The notes: generated by a model not told the origin, from the sequence alone. A stretch of 64,000 nt of DNA from Ancylobacter sp. Lp-2 (GCF_020523795.1 NZ_JAJALI010000003.1:434001-498000), one strand, 5' to 3'; shown: positions 1-10,022, counted from the first letter of the stretch. A program made the numbers and translations.

Positions 1-1
1 G

Positions 2-1333
<1,332 letters not shown>

Positions 1334-1403
1334 GCCACCGGCCGCCTCGCCGGGCAAGCTCGCCGGAGCGCCCCTGCCGAGGCCAGCGGGACGCTCCGCG
1401 CAT

Positions 1404-1430
1404 GAAAAAGGCCGGTCTCCCGACCGGCCT
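1404..1430 (-). terminator. intrinsic terminator downstream of bfr
   Basis: The inverted repeat AGGCCGGTC / GACCGGCCT (1409-1430, 4-nt loop) is followed on the minus strand by a run of five T (1404-1409 read in reverse). It lies about 60 bp past the bfr stop codon. The hairpin may also help end aacS transcription, although there is no T-run in that direction. Confidence 0.75.
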
Positions 1431-1491
1431 CGCTCCACGGGGGCGGCAGCGGGACCGAATGGCCCCGCGACATCCGCCGGTCCGGCTCGCC

Positions 1492-1968
1492 TCAGTCCAG
1501 ATCGCCGATATGGTGCTGGGCGTAGAGCTGCACGCCGAGCCGGCCGATGAGGTCGAGCTGGGTCTCGAGGAAGTCGATATGGCCTTCCTCGTCCGCCATC
1601 AGTTCCTTGAACAGGTCGCGGCTCGGATAGTCCTTCACCTCGTCGCAATAGGAGGCGGCTTCCTGGTAGAGCGCGCGCGCCTCGATCTCGGCGGCGAGGT
1701 CGCACTCGATCACTTCCTTGATGTCCTGGCCGATGCGCAGCGGGTCGAGCACCTGCAGGTTGGGGAAGCCTTCGAGGAACAGGATGCGGTCGACGAACTT
1801 GTCGGCGTGCTGCATCTCCTCGATCGACTCGGCGCGCCACTTGGCCGCCAGCTTCTTGAAGCCCCAGTTGTCGAGCATGCGATAATGCAGCCAATACTGG
1901 TTGATCGCCGTCAGCTCGGAGCGCAGGCCGCGGTTGAGATATTCGATGACCTTGCTGTCGCCCTTCAT
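1492..1968 (-). CDS. bfr: bacterioferritin
   Basis: A 158-residue bacterioferritin, the haem-containing 24-mer that oxidises and stores iron in the cytoplasm. The length is exactly that of the family. The start was placed at [12 protein letters not shown], not at the longer upstream ATG (2070), because homologues begin there. Ferroxidase and haem residues are visible: Glu18 (SELTAIN), Glu51 and His54 with the haem-ligand Met52 (IEEMQHAD), and Glu/His in [10 protein letters not shown] near residue 127-130. It is divergently spaced from nothing but faces the same way as the neighbouring bfd gene, with an Irr-box-like palindrome 44 bp upstream of the start, so iron-dependent control by Irr is likely. 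Confidence 0.97.
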   Translation of the reverse strand: MKGDSKVIEYLNRGLRSELTAINQYWLHYRMLDNWGFKKLAAKWRAESIEEMQHADKFVDRILFLEGFPNLQVLDPLRIGQDIKEVIECDLAAEIEARALYQEAASYCDEVKDYPSRDLFKELMADEEGHIDFLETQLDLIGRLGVQLYAQHHIGDLD

Positions 1969-2011
1969 GGCCTTGCCTCTCGATTGGTACGCAATGGGTA
2001 AGCGCGCTCTT

Positions 2012-2028
2012 TTTAGAATTGTTCCAAT
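2012..2028. promoter_or_regulatory. Irr-box-like palindrome upstream of bfr
   Basis: TTTAGAA-TTG-TTCCAAT matches the ICE/Irr-box consensus TTAGAA-N3-TTCTAA with an imperfect right half (TTCC for TTCT). It lies 44 bp upstream of the bfr start. The functional assignment is inferred from the known Irr regulons of Rhizobiales, where bfr is an Irr target, and from the perfect copy in front of bfd. Confidence 0.6.
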
Positions 2029-2164
2029 CGAATGACAAGACGCGAACGGGGGACGAACGCGATTATCCACGCGATCGGCGGACGATCGCGTGGCGGGGCG
2101 CGCGCAAGCCGGCGAGCCAGCGCCGGCGCGAGGTCAGTCGGTCAGGATCGGGGAGGAGAAGCGG

Positions 2165-2488
2165 CTATTCCGCCGCCAGCAGATTGGCCGGCATGAGGTC
2201 GGCGAGCATCTGCTCGGCGGTATGGGCATGCTCGTGCGCGTGGCCGTGTGCATGAACGTGATCGTGCGCATGGTCCTTCACCGCGCATTCCAGCGGGCAG
2301 GCGCCGCAGGCCGGGGCGGCGTTGATGTCGTCGATCAGCTTGCGGATGGTGCGAGCGCAGCGGCCGCATTGCGGGCTGCAGCCGAGGCAACGATACACTT
2401 GTCCGGCCGTGCGCACGCTCGCCTCGGGATCGGCGATGGCGGCGCGGACCTGCGTGTCGGAGAGCACGTTACACGAACACACAATCAT
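2165..2488 (-). CDS. bfd: bacterioferritin-associated ferredoxin with His-rich tail
   Basis: A 107-residue (2Fe-2S)-binding Bfd-like protein. Bfd docks on bacterioferritin and donates electrons that release stored iron. The N-terminal half carries the cluster cysteines: Cys4-x-Cys6 (IVCSCN), then Cys34-x2-Cys37 and Cys41-x2-Cys44 (CLGCSPQCGRC). Typical Bfd is about 60-75 residues; here a C-terminal extension contains a further Cys pair (ACGACPLEC) and a His-Asp-Ala stretch HDHVHAHGHAHEHAH at about residues 74-90, which looks metal-binding. It lies next to bfr on the same strand and has its own Irr-box palindrome 28 bp upstream. Confidence 0.9.
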   Translation of the reverse strand: MIVCSCNVLSDTQVRAAIADPEASVRTAGQVYRCLGCSPQCGRCARTIRKLIDDINAAPACGACPLECAVKDHAHDHVHAHGHAHEHAHTAEQMLADLMPANLLAAE

Positions 2489-2515
2489 CGTGCGGCGGAA
2501 CCAAGTGACGAGCTA

Positions 2516-2532
2516 TTTAGAATAATTCTAAA
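2516..2532. promoter_or_regulatory. Irr box (ICE motif) upstream of bfd
   Basis: TTTAGAATAATTCTAAA is a perfect 17-bp palindrome matching the Irr/ICE consensus TTAGAA-N3-TTCTAA. It ends 28 bp upstream of the bfd start codon, in the right place for repression under iron limitation. Confidence 0.8.
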
Positions 2533-2762
2533 TTTCTGCCTGTACTTATCTTCTCGCGTCAATCTGCCCCGCCGTCAATCGGCAAAACCCGATCAGCCGA
2601 TCACAGACGCGAATATTCATCTTCGCACGGCCACAGTTTTTAGGATTTCTAGTCTGTGGCGACTTCTTTTTATATGCATTCCAGACTGAAGCCTTGCCGA
2701 ACACTACCGGGGCACCCGGCACCCTGCCATCCCCGCGTGCCGATACGCTGCAAGAGACGGTG

Positions 2763-2831
2763 CAAGACTCCACCCTAAGGACTCCGCCCCAAGGACTCAG
2801 CCCCAAGGACTTCGCCTGAGGAATCAGCCCG
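2763..2831. repeat. 14-bp imperfect tandem repeat
   Basis: About five consecutive 14-mers of the form AAGGACTCCGCCCC (clear copies start at 2777, 2791 and 2805; degenerate ones at 2763 and 2819). It sits in the 415-bp gap between bfd and the GNAT gene. Nothing else with a feature-like signal is visible in the rest of that gap apart from the bfd Irr box. Confidence 0.8.
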
Positions 2832-2903
2832 AGAACTCGGTGAAAGATCTGGCGACGCCGCGACCCCGTAGCCCGCCGGACCCGCCCGGCCCAACGATTC
2901 GGC

Positions 2904-3551
2904 TCAGCCGCCCCGTCCTTCATCGGCGTCGTGCACCAGGGTCGGGCGCGCCGGGGTCGGGGCCGGCGCCACCGGATCGCTGGAGAGCCGGGCGAACAGC
3001 AGGTGGTCCTGCCACACGCCGTTGATGCAGAGATATTCCCGACCATAGCCCTCGCGGCGGAAGCCGACCTTCTGCAGCAGCCGGATCGAGGGCTGGTTGC
3101 TCGGCAGGCAGGCGGCCTCGATGCGCCGCAGGCCGAGCGTGCCATGCGCATAGGGCAGCAGCGCCCGCACCGCCGCCGTCATGTGGCCCTTGCCGGCGAA
3201 GGGCGCGCCCATCCAGTAGCCGAGGCTCGCCGTCTGCGTCACGCCGCGCCGCACATTGGAGAGCGACAGCCCGCCGAGCAGCACCCGGTCGGTGGCGCGC
3301 AGCACCAGGAACGGGTAGGCGCTGTCCTCCTTGAGGTCGCGGGCGTAGCGGCGCATGCGGCGGCGGAAGGCGCCGCGCGTCAGGTCATGCGCCGGCCAGA
3401 GCGGCTCCCACGGCGCGAGGAAGGTCCGGCTTTCGTCGCGCAGCGTCGCCCAGGCCGCGAAGTCCGACATCAGCGGCATGCGCAGGACGACGCCCTCGCC
3501 TTCGATCAGCGAGGGCGGCTCCGGCCAGGAAACGCTGCGGAACAGAGCCAT
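2904..3551 (-). CDS. GNAT family N-acetyltransferase (RimJ/RimL-like)
   Basis: A 215-residue GNAT protein of the RimJ/RimL type, which transfers acetyl groups from acetyl-CoA to an amine. RimJ itself acetylates the N-terminus of ribosomal protein S5, but the substrate here is unknown. The acetyl-CoA binding motif A is seen as GYWMGAPFAGKGHMTAAV, and the typical NQPSIRLLQKVGFRREG segment follows. The C-terminus (ARLSSDPVAPAPTPARPTLVHDADE) is a low-complexity extension. It follows the M16 peptidase by 29 bp on the same strand and is probably co-transcribed, as in many alphaproteobacteria. Confidence 0.9.
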   Translation of the reverse strand: MALFRSVSWPEPPSLIEGEGVVLRMPLMSDFAAWATLRDESRTFLAPWEPLWPAHDLTRGAFRRRMRRYARDLKEDSAYPFLVLRATDRVLLGGLSLSNVRRGVTQTASLGYWMGAPFAGKGHMTAAVRALLPYAHGTLGLRRIEAACLPSNQPSIRLLQKVGFRREGYGREYLCINGVWQDHLLFARLSSDPVAPAPTPARPTLVHDADEGRGG

Positions 3552-3580
3552 GGGGTCGACGGACGTTCGGGCCGAGGGAT

Positions 3581-4879
3581 TCAGCCTGAACCCAAACGTT
3601 CGGCGAAGCGCGCGGCGGATTCAAGAGGCTTCTGCGGTCCCAGCGCCGTGAAGGTCGGCCGGGCGCCGGCCTTGCCGCCGGCGATGAGCCGCCGCCCGGC
3701 GGCGCGGGCGTCCTCCAGCGTCACCGCCTCCACCTTGGCGATGATCTCCTCCAGCGGGATAGGCCGGCCGAAGGCCAGCATCTGCCGGGCGAGCTGGTCG
3801 GCGCGGGCGCCGGAGCTCTCCAGCGCCGTCAGCAGCCCGACCTTGGCCTGCGCCTTGGAACGGTTGAGCTCCGCCTCGGTGATGGTCTCGGCGGTCGCGC
3901 CGATCTCGTCGACCACGACATTGACCAGTTCGCCGAGATCGCCGGCGTCGGTGCCGGCATAGACGCCGAACAGCCCGGTGTCGCCATAGCTCCAGTGGAA
4001 GGCATAGACCGCGTAGCAGAGCCCGCGCTTCTCGCGCACTTCCTGGAACAGCCGCGACGACATGCCGCCGCCGAGGATGTTGGTGAACACCTGCAGCGCG
4101 TGGATGCCGGGATCGCGATAGGACAGGCCTTCGAGGCCGATCAGCACATGCGCCTGTTCGAGCTCGCGTCCGTCGCCGATCTCGACGCCGCCCTTGTATT
4201 CCGCGGCCACCGCCGCCGGCTTGTCGCCGCGGGGCAGCGTGGCGAGCCGCCGGCCGGCCTCCTCGACCAGGCGATCATGGTCGATCGCCCCGGCACCGGC
4301 GACGATCATCCGCTCGGCGCGGTAATTGCGATCGAGATAGGTGCGCAGGTCGTCCGGCCGGAACGACTTCACGCTCGCCGGCGTGCCGAGGATAGAGCGT
4401 CCCACCGGCTGGCCGGGAAAGGCCCGCTCCTGGAACAGGTCGAACACCAGATCGTCCGGCGTGTCGAGCGCGGCGCCGATCTCCTGCACGATGACGTTGC
4501 GCTCGCGCGCCAGCTCCTCGGGGTCGAAGGCCGGCTCGGTCAGGATGTCGGCGAGCACGTCGACCGCCAGCGGCACGTCCTCGGCGAGTACGCGGGCATG
4601 ATAGGAGGTGTGCTCGACGCTGGTGGCGGCGTTGATGTCGCCGCCCACCGCCTCGATCTCCTCGGCGATGGCGCGGGCCGAGCGCCGGCGCGTGCCCTTG
4701 AACGCCATGTGCTCGAGCAGGTGCGAGATGCCGTGCTCGTTCGACACCTCGTCGCGCGAGCCCGCCCCGGCCCAGATGCCGAGCGAGGCGGTGGCGAGGT
4801 GGCCCATGGCGTCGGTGATGACGGTGACGCCGTTCTCCAGCGTGGTGATGCGCGGCGTGTTCACAGGGGCACCGCTCAT
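3581..4879 (-). CDS. M16 family zinc metallopeptidase (processing-peptidase type)
   Basis: A 432-residue M16 peptidase related to the beta subunit of mitochondrial processing peptidase. The inverted zinc motif HxxEH is His53-Leu-Leu-Glu56-His57 (HLLEHMAFKGT), and the distal glutamate region is NVIVQEIGAALDTPDD. A peptidase M16 C-terminal domain follows from about residue 180, with the glycine-rich loop GGGMSSRLFQEVREKRGLCY. The length is normal for the single-chain bacterial form. Its ATG overlaps the thrC stop (ATGA), so it is translationally coupled to thrC, a gene pair conserved in alphaproteobacteria. Confidence 0.95.
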   Translation of the reverse strand: MSGAPVNTPRITTLENGVTVITDAMGHLATASLGIWAGAGSRDEVSNEHGISHLLEHMAFKGTRRRSARAIAEEIEAVGGDINAATSVEHTSYHARVLAEDVPLAVDVLADILTEPAFDPEELARERNVIVQEIGAALDTPDDLVFDLFQERAFPGQPVGRSILGTPASVKSFRPDDLRTYLDRNYRAERMIVAGAGAIDHDRLVEEAGRRLATLPRGDKPAAVAAEYKGGVEIGDGRELEQAHVLIGLEGLSYRDPGIHALQVFTNILGGGMSSRLFQEVREKRGLCYAVYAFHWSYGDTGLFGVYAGTDAGDLGELVNVVVDEIGATAETITEAELNRSKAQAKVGLLTALESSGARADQLARQMLAFGRPIPLEEIIAKVEAVTLEDARAAGRRLIAGGKAGARPTFTALGPQKPLESAARFAERLGSG

Positions 4880-6285
4880 GACGCGCTCGCCGCGATGCGG
4901 GCATGCGCCTCGATATAGGCACGGATCGCCGCGATGTCGTTCGGCAGCGTCGGCGTGCGCTCGGGGCGCTCCAGCAGGTCGGCGAGATGCGGCGGCAGCG
5001 CCGGGCGCTCGCCGCAGGCCTTCTCGACCGCGTCGGGGAACTTCGCCGGATGCGCGGTGGACAGCACCACCTGCGGCACCTTCGGGTCGTGCTTCAGCTT
5101 CTCGGCCACCGCCACCGCGACGGCGGTGTGCGGGTCGAGGAGGTAGCCCGCCTCGCGCCGCACCCGGGCGATGGTGGCGGCGGTCTCGGCCTCGTCGGCG
5201 CGGCCGGCGTCGAATTCGGCGCGGATGGCGGCGAGCGCCTCGTTGCGCGGCGAGAACGAACCGGACTGCGCCAGCGAGGCCATCAGCCCGCGCACCGCCC
5301 CGGCGTCGCGGTCATGCGCGTCGAACAGCAGCCGCTCGAAATTCGAGGACACCTCGATGTCCATCGAGGGCGAGGAGGACGGCACCACCCCGGTCACCTC
5401 GTAGCGGCCGGTGGCCAGCGTGCGGGCGAGGATGTCGTTCACATTGGTGGCGATGGCGAGCCGGGCCACCGGCAGGCCCATCTGCTTGGCGACATAGCCG
5501 GCGAGGATGTCGCCGAAATTGCCGGTCGGCACCACGAAGGACACCGGACGGTGCGGCGCGCCCAGCGCCACGCCGGCATAGAAGTAATAAACCACCTGCG
5601 CGACGATGCGCGCCCAGTTGATCGAGTTCACCCCGGCGAGCGCCAGCCGGTCGCGATAGGCGTGGTCGTTGAACAGCGCCTTCACATGCGCCTGGCAGTC
5701 GTCGAAGGTGCCTTCCACCGCGATGGCGTGGACATTGGCGTCCGCCACCGTGGTCATCTGCCGGCGCTGCACCTCGGAGACGCGGCCCGCCGGATAGAGG
5801 ATGAATACATCGGTGCGCGCGCGGCCACGGAACGCCTCGATGGCCGCCGAGCCGGTGTCGCCGGAGGTGGCGCCGACGATGGTCGCGCGGGCGTCCCGCT
5901 CGCTCAGCACATGGTCCATCATGCGGCCGAGCAGCTGCATGGCGACGTCCTTGAACGCCAGCGTCGGGCCGTGGAACAGCTCCAGCACGAAGCGGTTCGG
6001 CGCGATCTGCACCAGCGGCGTCGTCGCGACATGGCGGAAGGAGGCGTAGGCCTCCTCCAGCATCGGCGCCAGCACCTTGGGCGCGAAGGCGGCGTCGACG
6101 AAGGGCGCGATCACCCGGCCGGCGACCTCGGCATAGGAATGGCCGGCGAGGCGGGCGATGTCGGCGGGAGCGAGCGCCGGATAGGCCTCGGGCACATAGA
6201 GCCCGCCATCGCGGGCGAGCCCGGCCAGCAGGGCATCGGAAAAGGCGAGCGCCGGCGCTTCGCCGCGTGTCGAGATATAGCGCAA
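4876..6285 (-). CDS. thrC: threonine synthase
   Basis: A 469-residue PLP-dependent threonine synthase converting O-phospho-L-homoserine to threonine. The frame is open further upstream, but homologues start at (M)RYISTRGEAP, and the codon there is TTG (6283-6285), so a TTG start is chosen; the longer form from 6369 has an atypical Arg/Pro-rich leader. The PLP-lysine segment is GPTLAFKDVAMQLLG, the phosphate-binding segment is ATSGDTGSAAIEAFRG, and the later glycine-rich segment is VPTGNFGDILAGY. It overlaps the M16 peptidase by four bases. The decayed IS fragment upstream separates it from surf1. Confidence 0.95.
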   Translation of the reverse strand: MRYISTRGEAPALAFSDALLAGLARDGGLYVPEAYPALAPADIARLAGHSYAEVAGRVIAPFVDAAFAPKVLAPMLEEAYASFRHVATTPLVQIAPNRFVLELFHGPTLAFKDVAMQLLGRMMDHVLSERDARATIVGATSGDTGSAAIEAFRGRARTDVFILYPAGRVSEVQRRQMTTVADANVHAIAVEGTFDDCQAHVKALFNDHAYRDRLALAGVNSINWARIVAQVVYYFYAGVALGAPHRPVSFVVPTGNFGDILAGYVAKQMGLPVARLAIATNVNDILARTLATGRYEVTGVVPSSSPSMDIEVSSNFERLLFDAHDRDAGAVRGLMASLAQSGSFSPRNEALAAIRAEFDAGRADEAETAATIARVRREAGYLLDPHTAVAVAVAEKLKHDPKVPQVVLSTAHPAKFPDAVEKACGERPALPPHLADLLERPERTPTLPNDIAAIRAYIEAHARIAASAS

Positions 6286-6480
6286 GCTCGCGCCTCCACT
6301 GGAACCGATCGGGCGGCGCGGGGCCGCCGGAAAGCGCCGCAACCTAGTGGCGGCGCGCCCGCGAGGCAAGCATCTCGGCTACCGCACCGCAAACGCCCCG
6401 CCGTGACCCGCTACCGAGGTCGCGAACTCATGAAAATTGTCAGTCTCCGAGCCTGGCTGCATCATGCACGGGGAGCCACG

Positions 6481-6798
6481 ATGCAGACGGACGCGATCGA
6501 AGCGATTGGGATCGATGACGGCGGATCGCTTTGGGTGAAGCCCGCGACGGCGGCGTTCCCGTTCATGTACCGTGAGGCGATGGAGGTTCATTGGGACGCT
6601 GAACGGGCGTGCCTGTATGGCCCCAAGCCGCGCGAACGGACTTATGCGGCCTGGTTCGGGCAGATCGGCGATGCCGCGCGTGAGCAGGGTGTTGATCTGA
6701 GGCTCGTCCCCGAGACGGCGTGGACAGGGATCGACCCGGAGCTGCGGCAGGCTATCGTCACCGCCGATCGAGGGGTTCCACTGGGCGCCGCGTCCTGA
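6481..6798 (+). CDS. hypothetical protein, possibly truncated by an IS fragment
   Basis: A 105-residue protein with no function I recognise. The ATG at 6481 has a good Shine-Dalgarno (GGGGAG, 7-nt spacing); an in-frame ATG at 6430 is less well placed. It has a soluble, mixed acidic and aromatic composition (DDGGSLWVKPATAAFPFMYREAMEVHW) and no signal peptide or membrane segment. The stop is immediately followed, in the same frame, by transposase-like coding sequence, so the native C-terminus may have been replaced. It is the only plus-strand gene within the minus-strand oxidase block. Confidence 0.55.
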   Translation: MQTDAIEAIGIDDGGSLWVKPATAAFPFMYREAMEVHWDAERACLYGPKPRERTYAAWFGQIGDAAREQGVDLRLVPETAWTGIDPELRQAIVTADRGVPLGAAS

Positions 6799-6945
6799 TT
6801 CAGGCCCTGCCGCGAACGCAACCTCATCGAGCGGCTCTTCTCCAAGTTGAAGCCCTTCCGCCGTGTCGCCGCCCGTTGCGATCAGCGCGCGTCCAATGTC
6901 CCCGCCATGGCCCGGCTCGCCTCGATGCGCCCGTGGCTCCATGAC
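6799..6945 (+). pseudogene. IS5-family transposase C-terminal remnant
   Basis: Frame 1 reads CRERNLIERLFSKLKPFRRV followed by AARCDQRASNVPAMARLASM. This matches the C-terminal end of IS5-group DDE transposases (consensus RNxIERFFxKLKxFRRxATRYDK), including the glutamate of the third catalytic block. No N-terminal part, start codon or terminal inverted repeats are visible, so this is a decayed fragment of about 50 codons. Confidence 0.8.
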
Positions 6946-6987
6946 CTGTGGCTCCGCGACCTGTGGCTCCGCGACCTGTGGCCCCAT
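6928..6987. repeat. 15-bp tandem repeat at the end of the IS remnant
   Basis: GACCTGTGGCTCCGC occurs at 6943 and 6958, a near copy is at 6973, and a degenerate copy precedes them at 6928. It directly follows the transposase fragment and runs to within 12 bp of the surf1 stop codon. It is probably slippage-derived from the end of the transposase (PWLHDLWLRDLWLRDLW). Confidence 0.8.
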
Positions 6988-6998
6988 GAGCCCACAGC

Positions 6999-7757
6999 CT
7001 ATCCCCTTCTCCGCCGCCACAGCACCGCGACCCCGACGCCGGCCAGCGAGGCCGCGAGGCCGAACCAGGTCAGCGCGTATTCGAGATGCCGGTTGGGGAA
7101 GGCGATGCGCGTCAGCCCGCCCTGCGGCCAGCCGCCGGGATTGGGCGCGGCGTCGGCGTCGATGAGGAACGGCGCCACCCGCAGCAGGCCCTTGGCCTCG
7201 CCGATGGCGAAGGGGTCGCGCACATACCAGGCATCCTTGCCGGGATCGTTGGACGGCGTGAACAGCCCGCCCTCCTCCGGCATGCGGATCAGCCCGGTAA
7301 CGGTCACCGCGCCGTCGACCTGTCCCTGGGTCCGCTCCGCCGGGTTCTTCAGCCGCATCGGCACGAAGCCGCGATTGATCAGAATCGCCGCGCCCTCAGC
7401 GGTCACCAGCGGCGTGATCACCCAGTAGCCGGGCCCGCCACCGCCATCCGGCGTCTGGTCGGCGAGCGTGTAGACCTGCACCTCCAGATCGTGGCGGAAC
7501 CGACCGGTGACGTTCACCCGACGGTATTCGTCGTCCTCGAAATCGACCTCGTCCCAGTCCTGCTCGTCGGGCACCGGCACCGCCGCCTCGTGGATGCGGG
7601 CGTCGACCTTGGCGATGAGCCCCTGCTTCCAAGCCAGCCGCTCCAGCTGCCAGACGCCGAGCGACACCAGTATCGCGAGGGCGAGGCCGCTGGCGATCAG
7701 GCCGATGACCCGGCCGGGCTTCATCCGGCGGCGGACGGGGGATGCAGGCTCGCTCAC
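6999..7757 (-). CDS. SURF1 family cytochrome oxidase biogenesis protein
   Basis: A 252-residue SURF1-like inner-membrane protein, which helps insert haem a into subunit I of aa3 oxidase. It has the expected layout: a transmembrane segment near residues 18-36 (LIASGLALAILVSLGVWQL), the family signature GVWQLERLAWKQGLI, a large periplasmic domain including PGYWVITPLVT and INRGFVP, and a second transmembrane segment near the C-terminus (YALTWFGLAASLAGVGVAVLW). It overlaps the upstream DUF983 gene by four bases and lies in the oxidase assembly block. Confidence 0.95.
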   Translation of the reverse strand: MSEPASPVRRRMKPGRVIGLIASGLALAILVSLGVWQLERLAWKQGLIAKVDARIHEAAVPVPDEQDWDEVDFEDDEYRRVNVTGRFRHDLEVQVYTLADQTPDGGGGPGYWVITPLVTAEGAAILINRGFVPMRLKNPAERTQGQVDGAVTVTGLIRMPEEGGLFTPSNDPGKDAWYVRDPFAIGEAKGLLRVAPFLIDADAAPNPGGWPQGGLTRIAFPNRHLEYALTWFGLAASLAGVGVAVLWRRRRG

Positions 7758-8140
7758 GGCTCACCCTTGTCGAGCCGGCCCTGCTCCGCCTGCTTGGCGT
7801 ATTGCAGGGCGATCAGCGTCGCCTTCAGCGGGCGCAGCAGGCCGAGCGTGGAGATCAGCACCAGCGGCGTCCACAGCAGCGCATGCACCCAGAGCGGCGG
7901 GGTGAAGCTGAGCTCGACCCACAGAGCGAGGCCGACCACCAGCGAGCCGGCGGCGAGGATGATGAACACCACCGGGCCGTCGCCGGAATCGTCGAAGGAG
8001 TAGTCGAGCCCGCAGCGCGTGCAGGCGGGAGCGACGGTGAGGAAGCCGGAGAACAGCTTGCCCTGGCCGCAGCGCGGGCAGCGGCAGGTCAGCCCGGCCG
8101 CATAGGGCGAGACGCCGGCGTGGAAGGGTTGCAGGTCCAT
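7754..8140 (-). CDS. DUF983 domain membrane protein
   Basis: A 128-residue DUF983 protein. Two CxxC pairs are visible: CPRCGQGKLF at about residue 22 and CTRCGLDY at about residue 40, which suggests a zinc ribbon. They are followed by two transmembrane segments (VVFIILAAGSLVVGLALWVEL and a second around residues 80-105). The family is consistently found between coxC and surf1 in alphaproteobacterial oxidase operons; its role is unknown but probably in oxidase assembly. The four-base overlap with surf1 indicates coupling. Confidence 0.9.
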   Translation of the reverse strand: MDLQPFHAGVSPYAAGLTCRCPRCGQGKLFSGFLTVAPACTRCGLDYSFDDSGDGPVVFIILAAGSLVVGLALWVELSFTPPLWVHALLWTPLVLISTLGLLRPLKATLIALQYAKQAEQGRLDKGEP

Positions 8141-8883
8141 TCTCGTCTCTCCCTCACCGCGCGGCTCGACCGCGCGGCGCGCCCTCCATGTCGCCGTCCG
8201 GCCCGGCCGCGCGGCATATTCTCCGTGTCTCGCGGCCGTCTCCGTCGGTCGGCCGTAAGAGCGGGCGGGCCACCGCGACGTCGCCCGGCGTCGCCCGCGT
8301 TCATATCAGCTTCCCACGCGGCGACGCCACCGGCATGCGGCCGCCGCTAATGAGCCGTACGAGCGTCCCCGCCGATCCGGGCCGGCTCCCGCCCGCCTCC
8401 CCGGTCCCATCCGGGCGGCGCCGCCCGAACGCGGCCGTCCCCATCGGCACGTCGCCACCGGCATATCGAGACCGGACCGGCACGGCATGGTCCGCACATC
8501 GCCGCCGGCCCGTATCGGCCGCAGCCCCGATCCCGGCCCCGGCCGGACGCCGATCGACAGACCTTCCCGCCGCGGCCGCCCCGGCGATCCCGGCCGCGCC
8601 ATGGCGGGTGACGCCCGGCGGATAAGCTGCGGCAGGCGGCTCGCCACGACGGGTAACGCACAGCGTCCCGTCCGGTAACCGACGCTATCTGTCACGCGCG
8701 CCTCACCGCTCGGCCTTCACGCCCCGGGCGGGGTGCGGTGCGGGGATGATGACCGCCTCCCGAAAGACCGGGCAGCCGTAACCGTTCCGGTGCGCCCGCG
8801 CCCCGGAATACCCGCCCGAAACGCAAGCGGGGCGGCCCCGGCCGCCCCGCCAAATCTGTCGTCGGATGTCTCCGGCGCGTCGC
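8141..8883. other. 743-bp intergenic stretch, no gene seen
   Basis: Very GC-rich sequence between coxC and the DUF983 gene. Every frame opens into Arg/Pro/Gly-rich translations on both strands with no recognisable protein, start context or domain. The only structured element I see is the GC-rich hairpin at 8827-8850. Confidence 0.6.
8827..8850 (-). terminator. possible terminator after coxC
   Basis: A perfect 10-bp stem, GCGGGGCGGC / GCCGCCCCGC with a CCCG loop, lies 34 bp past the coxC stop. The T-tract following on the minus strand is weak (TTGCGTTT), so it may only attenuate transcription into the DUF983-surf1 genes. Confidence 0.5.
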
Positions 8884-9720
8884 TCAGTGCGCGGCGACAG
8901 CGCCGCCGCCCCACACATAGATGAAGGTGAAGAGGAACAGCCAGACCACGTCGACGAAGTGCCAGTACCAGGCCGCCGCCTCGAAGCCGAAATGCGCGGT
9001 CGGGGTGAAGTGGCCGGCATAGAGCCGCCCGAGGCACACGGCGAGGAAGATGGTGCCGACGATGACGTGGAAGCCGTGGAAACCGGTCGCCATGAAGAAG
9101 GTGGCGCCGTAGATGTTGCCGGAGAAGGCGAAGGTCGCGTGGCTGTATTCATAGGCCTGCAGGCTGGAGAACAGCACGCCGAGCGCCACCGTGCACCACA
9201 GGCCCCACTTCGCCTGCTGGCGGTCGCCATGCACCAGCGCATGGTGCGCCCAGGTCAGCGTGGTGCCGGAGGTCAGCAGGATCAGCGTGTTGAGCAGCGG
9301 CAGGTGCCAGGGGTCGAAGGTCTCGATGCCCTGCGGCGGCCAATGCCCGCCGGTGAACTCGGCGCGGGTGTAGTTGATCGCCTCGCCGGCATAGATCGAA
9401 GCGTCGAAGAACGCCCAGAACCAGGCGACGAAGAACATCACCTCGGAGGCGATGAACAGGATCATGCCGTAGCGCAGATGCAGCTGCACCACGCGGGTGT
9501 GGTAGTGCTGCTGGCCCTCGCGGATGACGTCCCGCCACCACACGCCCATCGTGTAGATGACGCCGAGCAGGCCGACGATCATCACCAGCGAGGTGAGCTG
9601 GCCGTGCATCCAGAACACGGCGCCGACCGCCAGCACGAAGGCGAAGATCGAAACCACGAACGGCCACGGGCTCGGATCGACGAGGTGGTAGTCGTGCTGC
9701 TTGGCGTGGGCCTCGGCCAT
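8884..9720 (-). CDS. ctaE: cytochrome c oxidase subunit III
   Basis: A 278-residue subunit III of aa3-type cytochrome c oxidase. The start was set at [20 protein letters not shown], the conserved N-terminus; the extra 18 residues upstream are not family-like. Seven transmembrane helices are evident, with conserved segments [56 protein letters not shown] and [14 protein letters not shown]. It ends at [20 protein letters not shown], as expected. In the oxidase block it follows cox11 after a 302-bp gap. Confidence 0.97.
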   Translation of the reverse strand: MAEAHAKQHDYHLVDPSPWPFVVSIFAFVLAVGAVFWMHGQLTSLVMIVGLLGVIYTMGVWWRDVIREGQQHYHTRVVQLHLRYGMILFIASEVMFFVAWFWAFFDASIYAGEAINYTRAEFTGGHWPPQGIETFDPWHLPLLNTLILLTSGTTLTWAHHALVHGDRQQAKWGLWCTVALGVLFSSLQAYEYSHATFAFSGNIYGATFFMATGFHGFHVIVGTIFLAVCLGRLYAGHFTPTAHFGFEAAAWYWHFVDVVWLFLFTFIYVWGGGAVAAH

Positions 9721-10022
9721 GGGTCGCGCTCTCCGTTCCGTCTTATTCCTAGCGGTCCGATTTTGCGGCCGCAATGTGTCGTTCTGCCTCTAGGTCACGA
9801 CCCAGCTGCGGCGTTTCCGCCCGCCGGGCCGAAGCCCTGCCTGGGCCGGTGCCCCTTTGCCGGACCGGCGCCCCGGCAAGGCCGAACCCTGGGCCATGTC
9901 GGAGCCCGTGGCCGGCCGTGCCACGGCGGCCGCCCTGCCAATCTCGTCGCCGGCCTCGCGTCGCCGGCTTGCCGCTCCCAGGCCCTGTCCCACGCGCCGG
10001 CCCTTCCGGCGAGGGGAACGCC
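9721..10022. other. 302-bp gap between cox11 and coxC, nothing identified
   Basis: GC-rich sequence with only short shadow frames on both strands. No terminator with a T-run, clear promoter or small gene is visible. Its position inside the oxidase block suggests an internal leader for coxC, but this is not supported by a specific motif. Confidence 0.5.

Noticed and set aside
2062..2070. DnaA-box-like TTATCCACG near bfr
   Set aside because: Single occurrence in a GC-rich palindromic patch, far from any replication gene.
4903..6430. Plus-strand frame over thrC continuing into the 6481 gene
   Set aside because: Only the last part has a plausible start and Shine-Dalgarno; the rest mirrors thrC codons.
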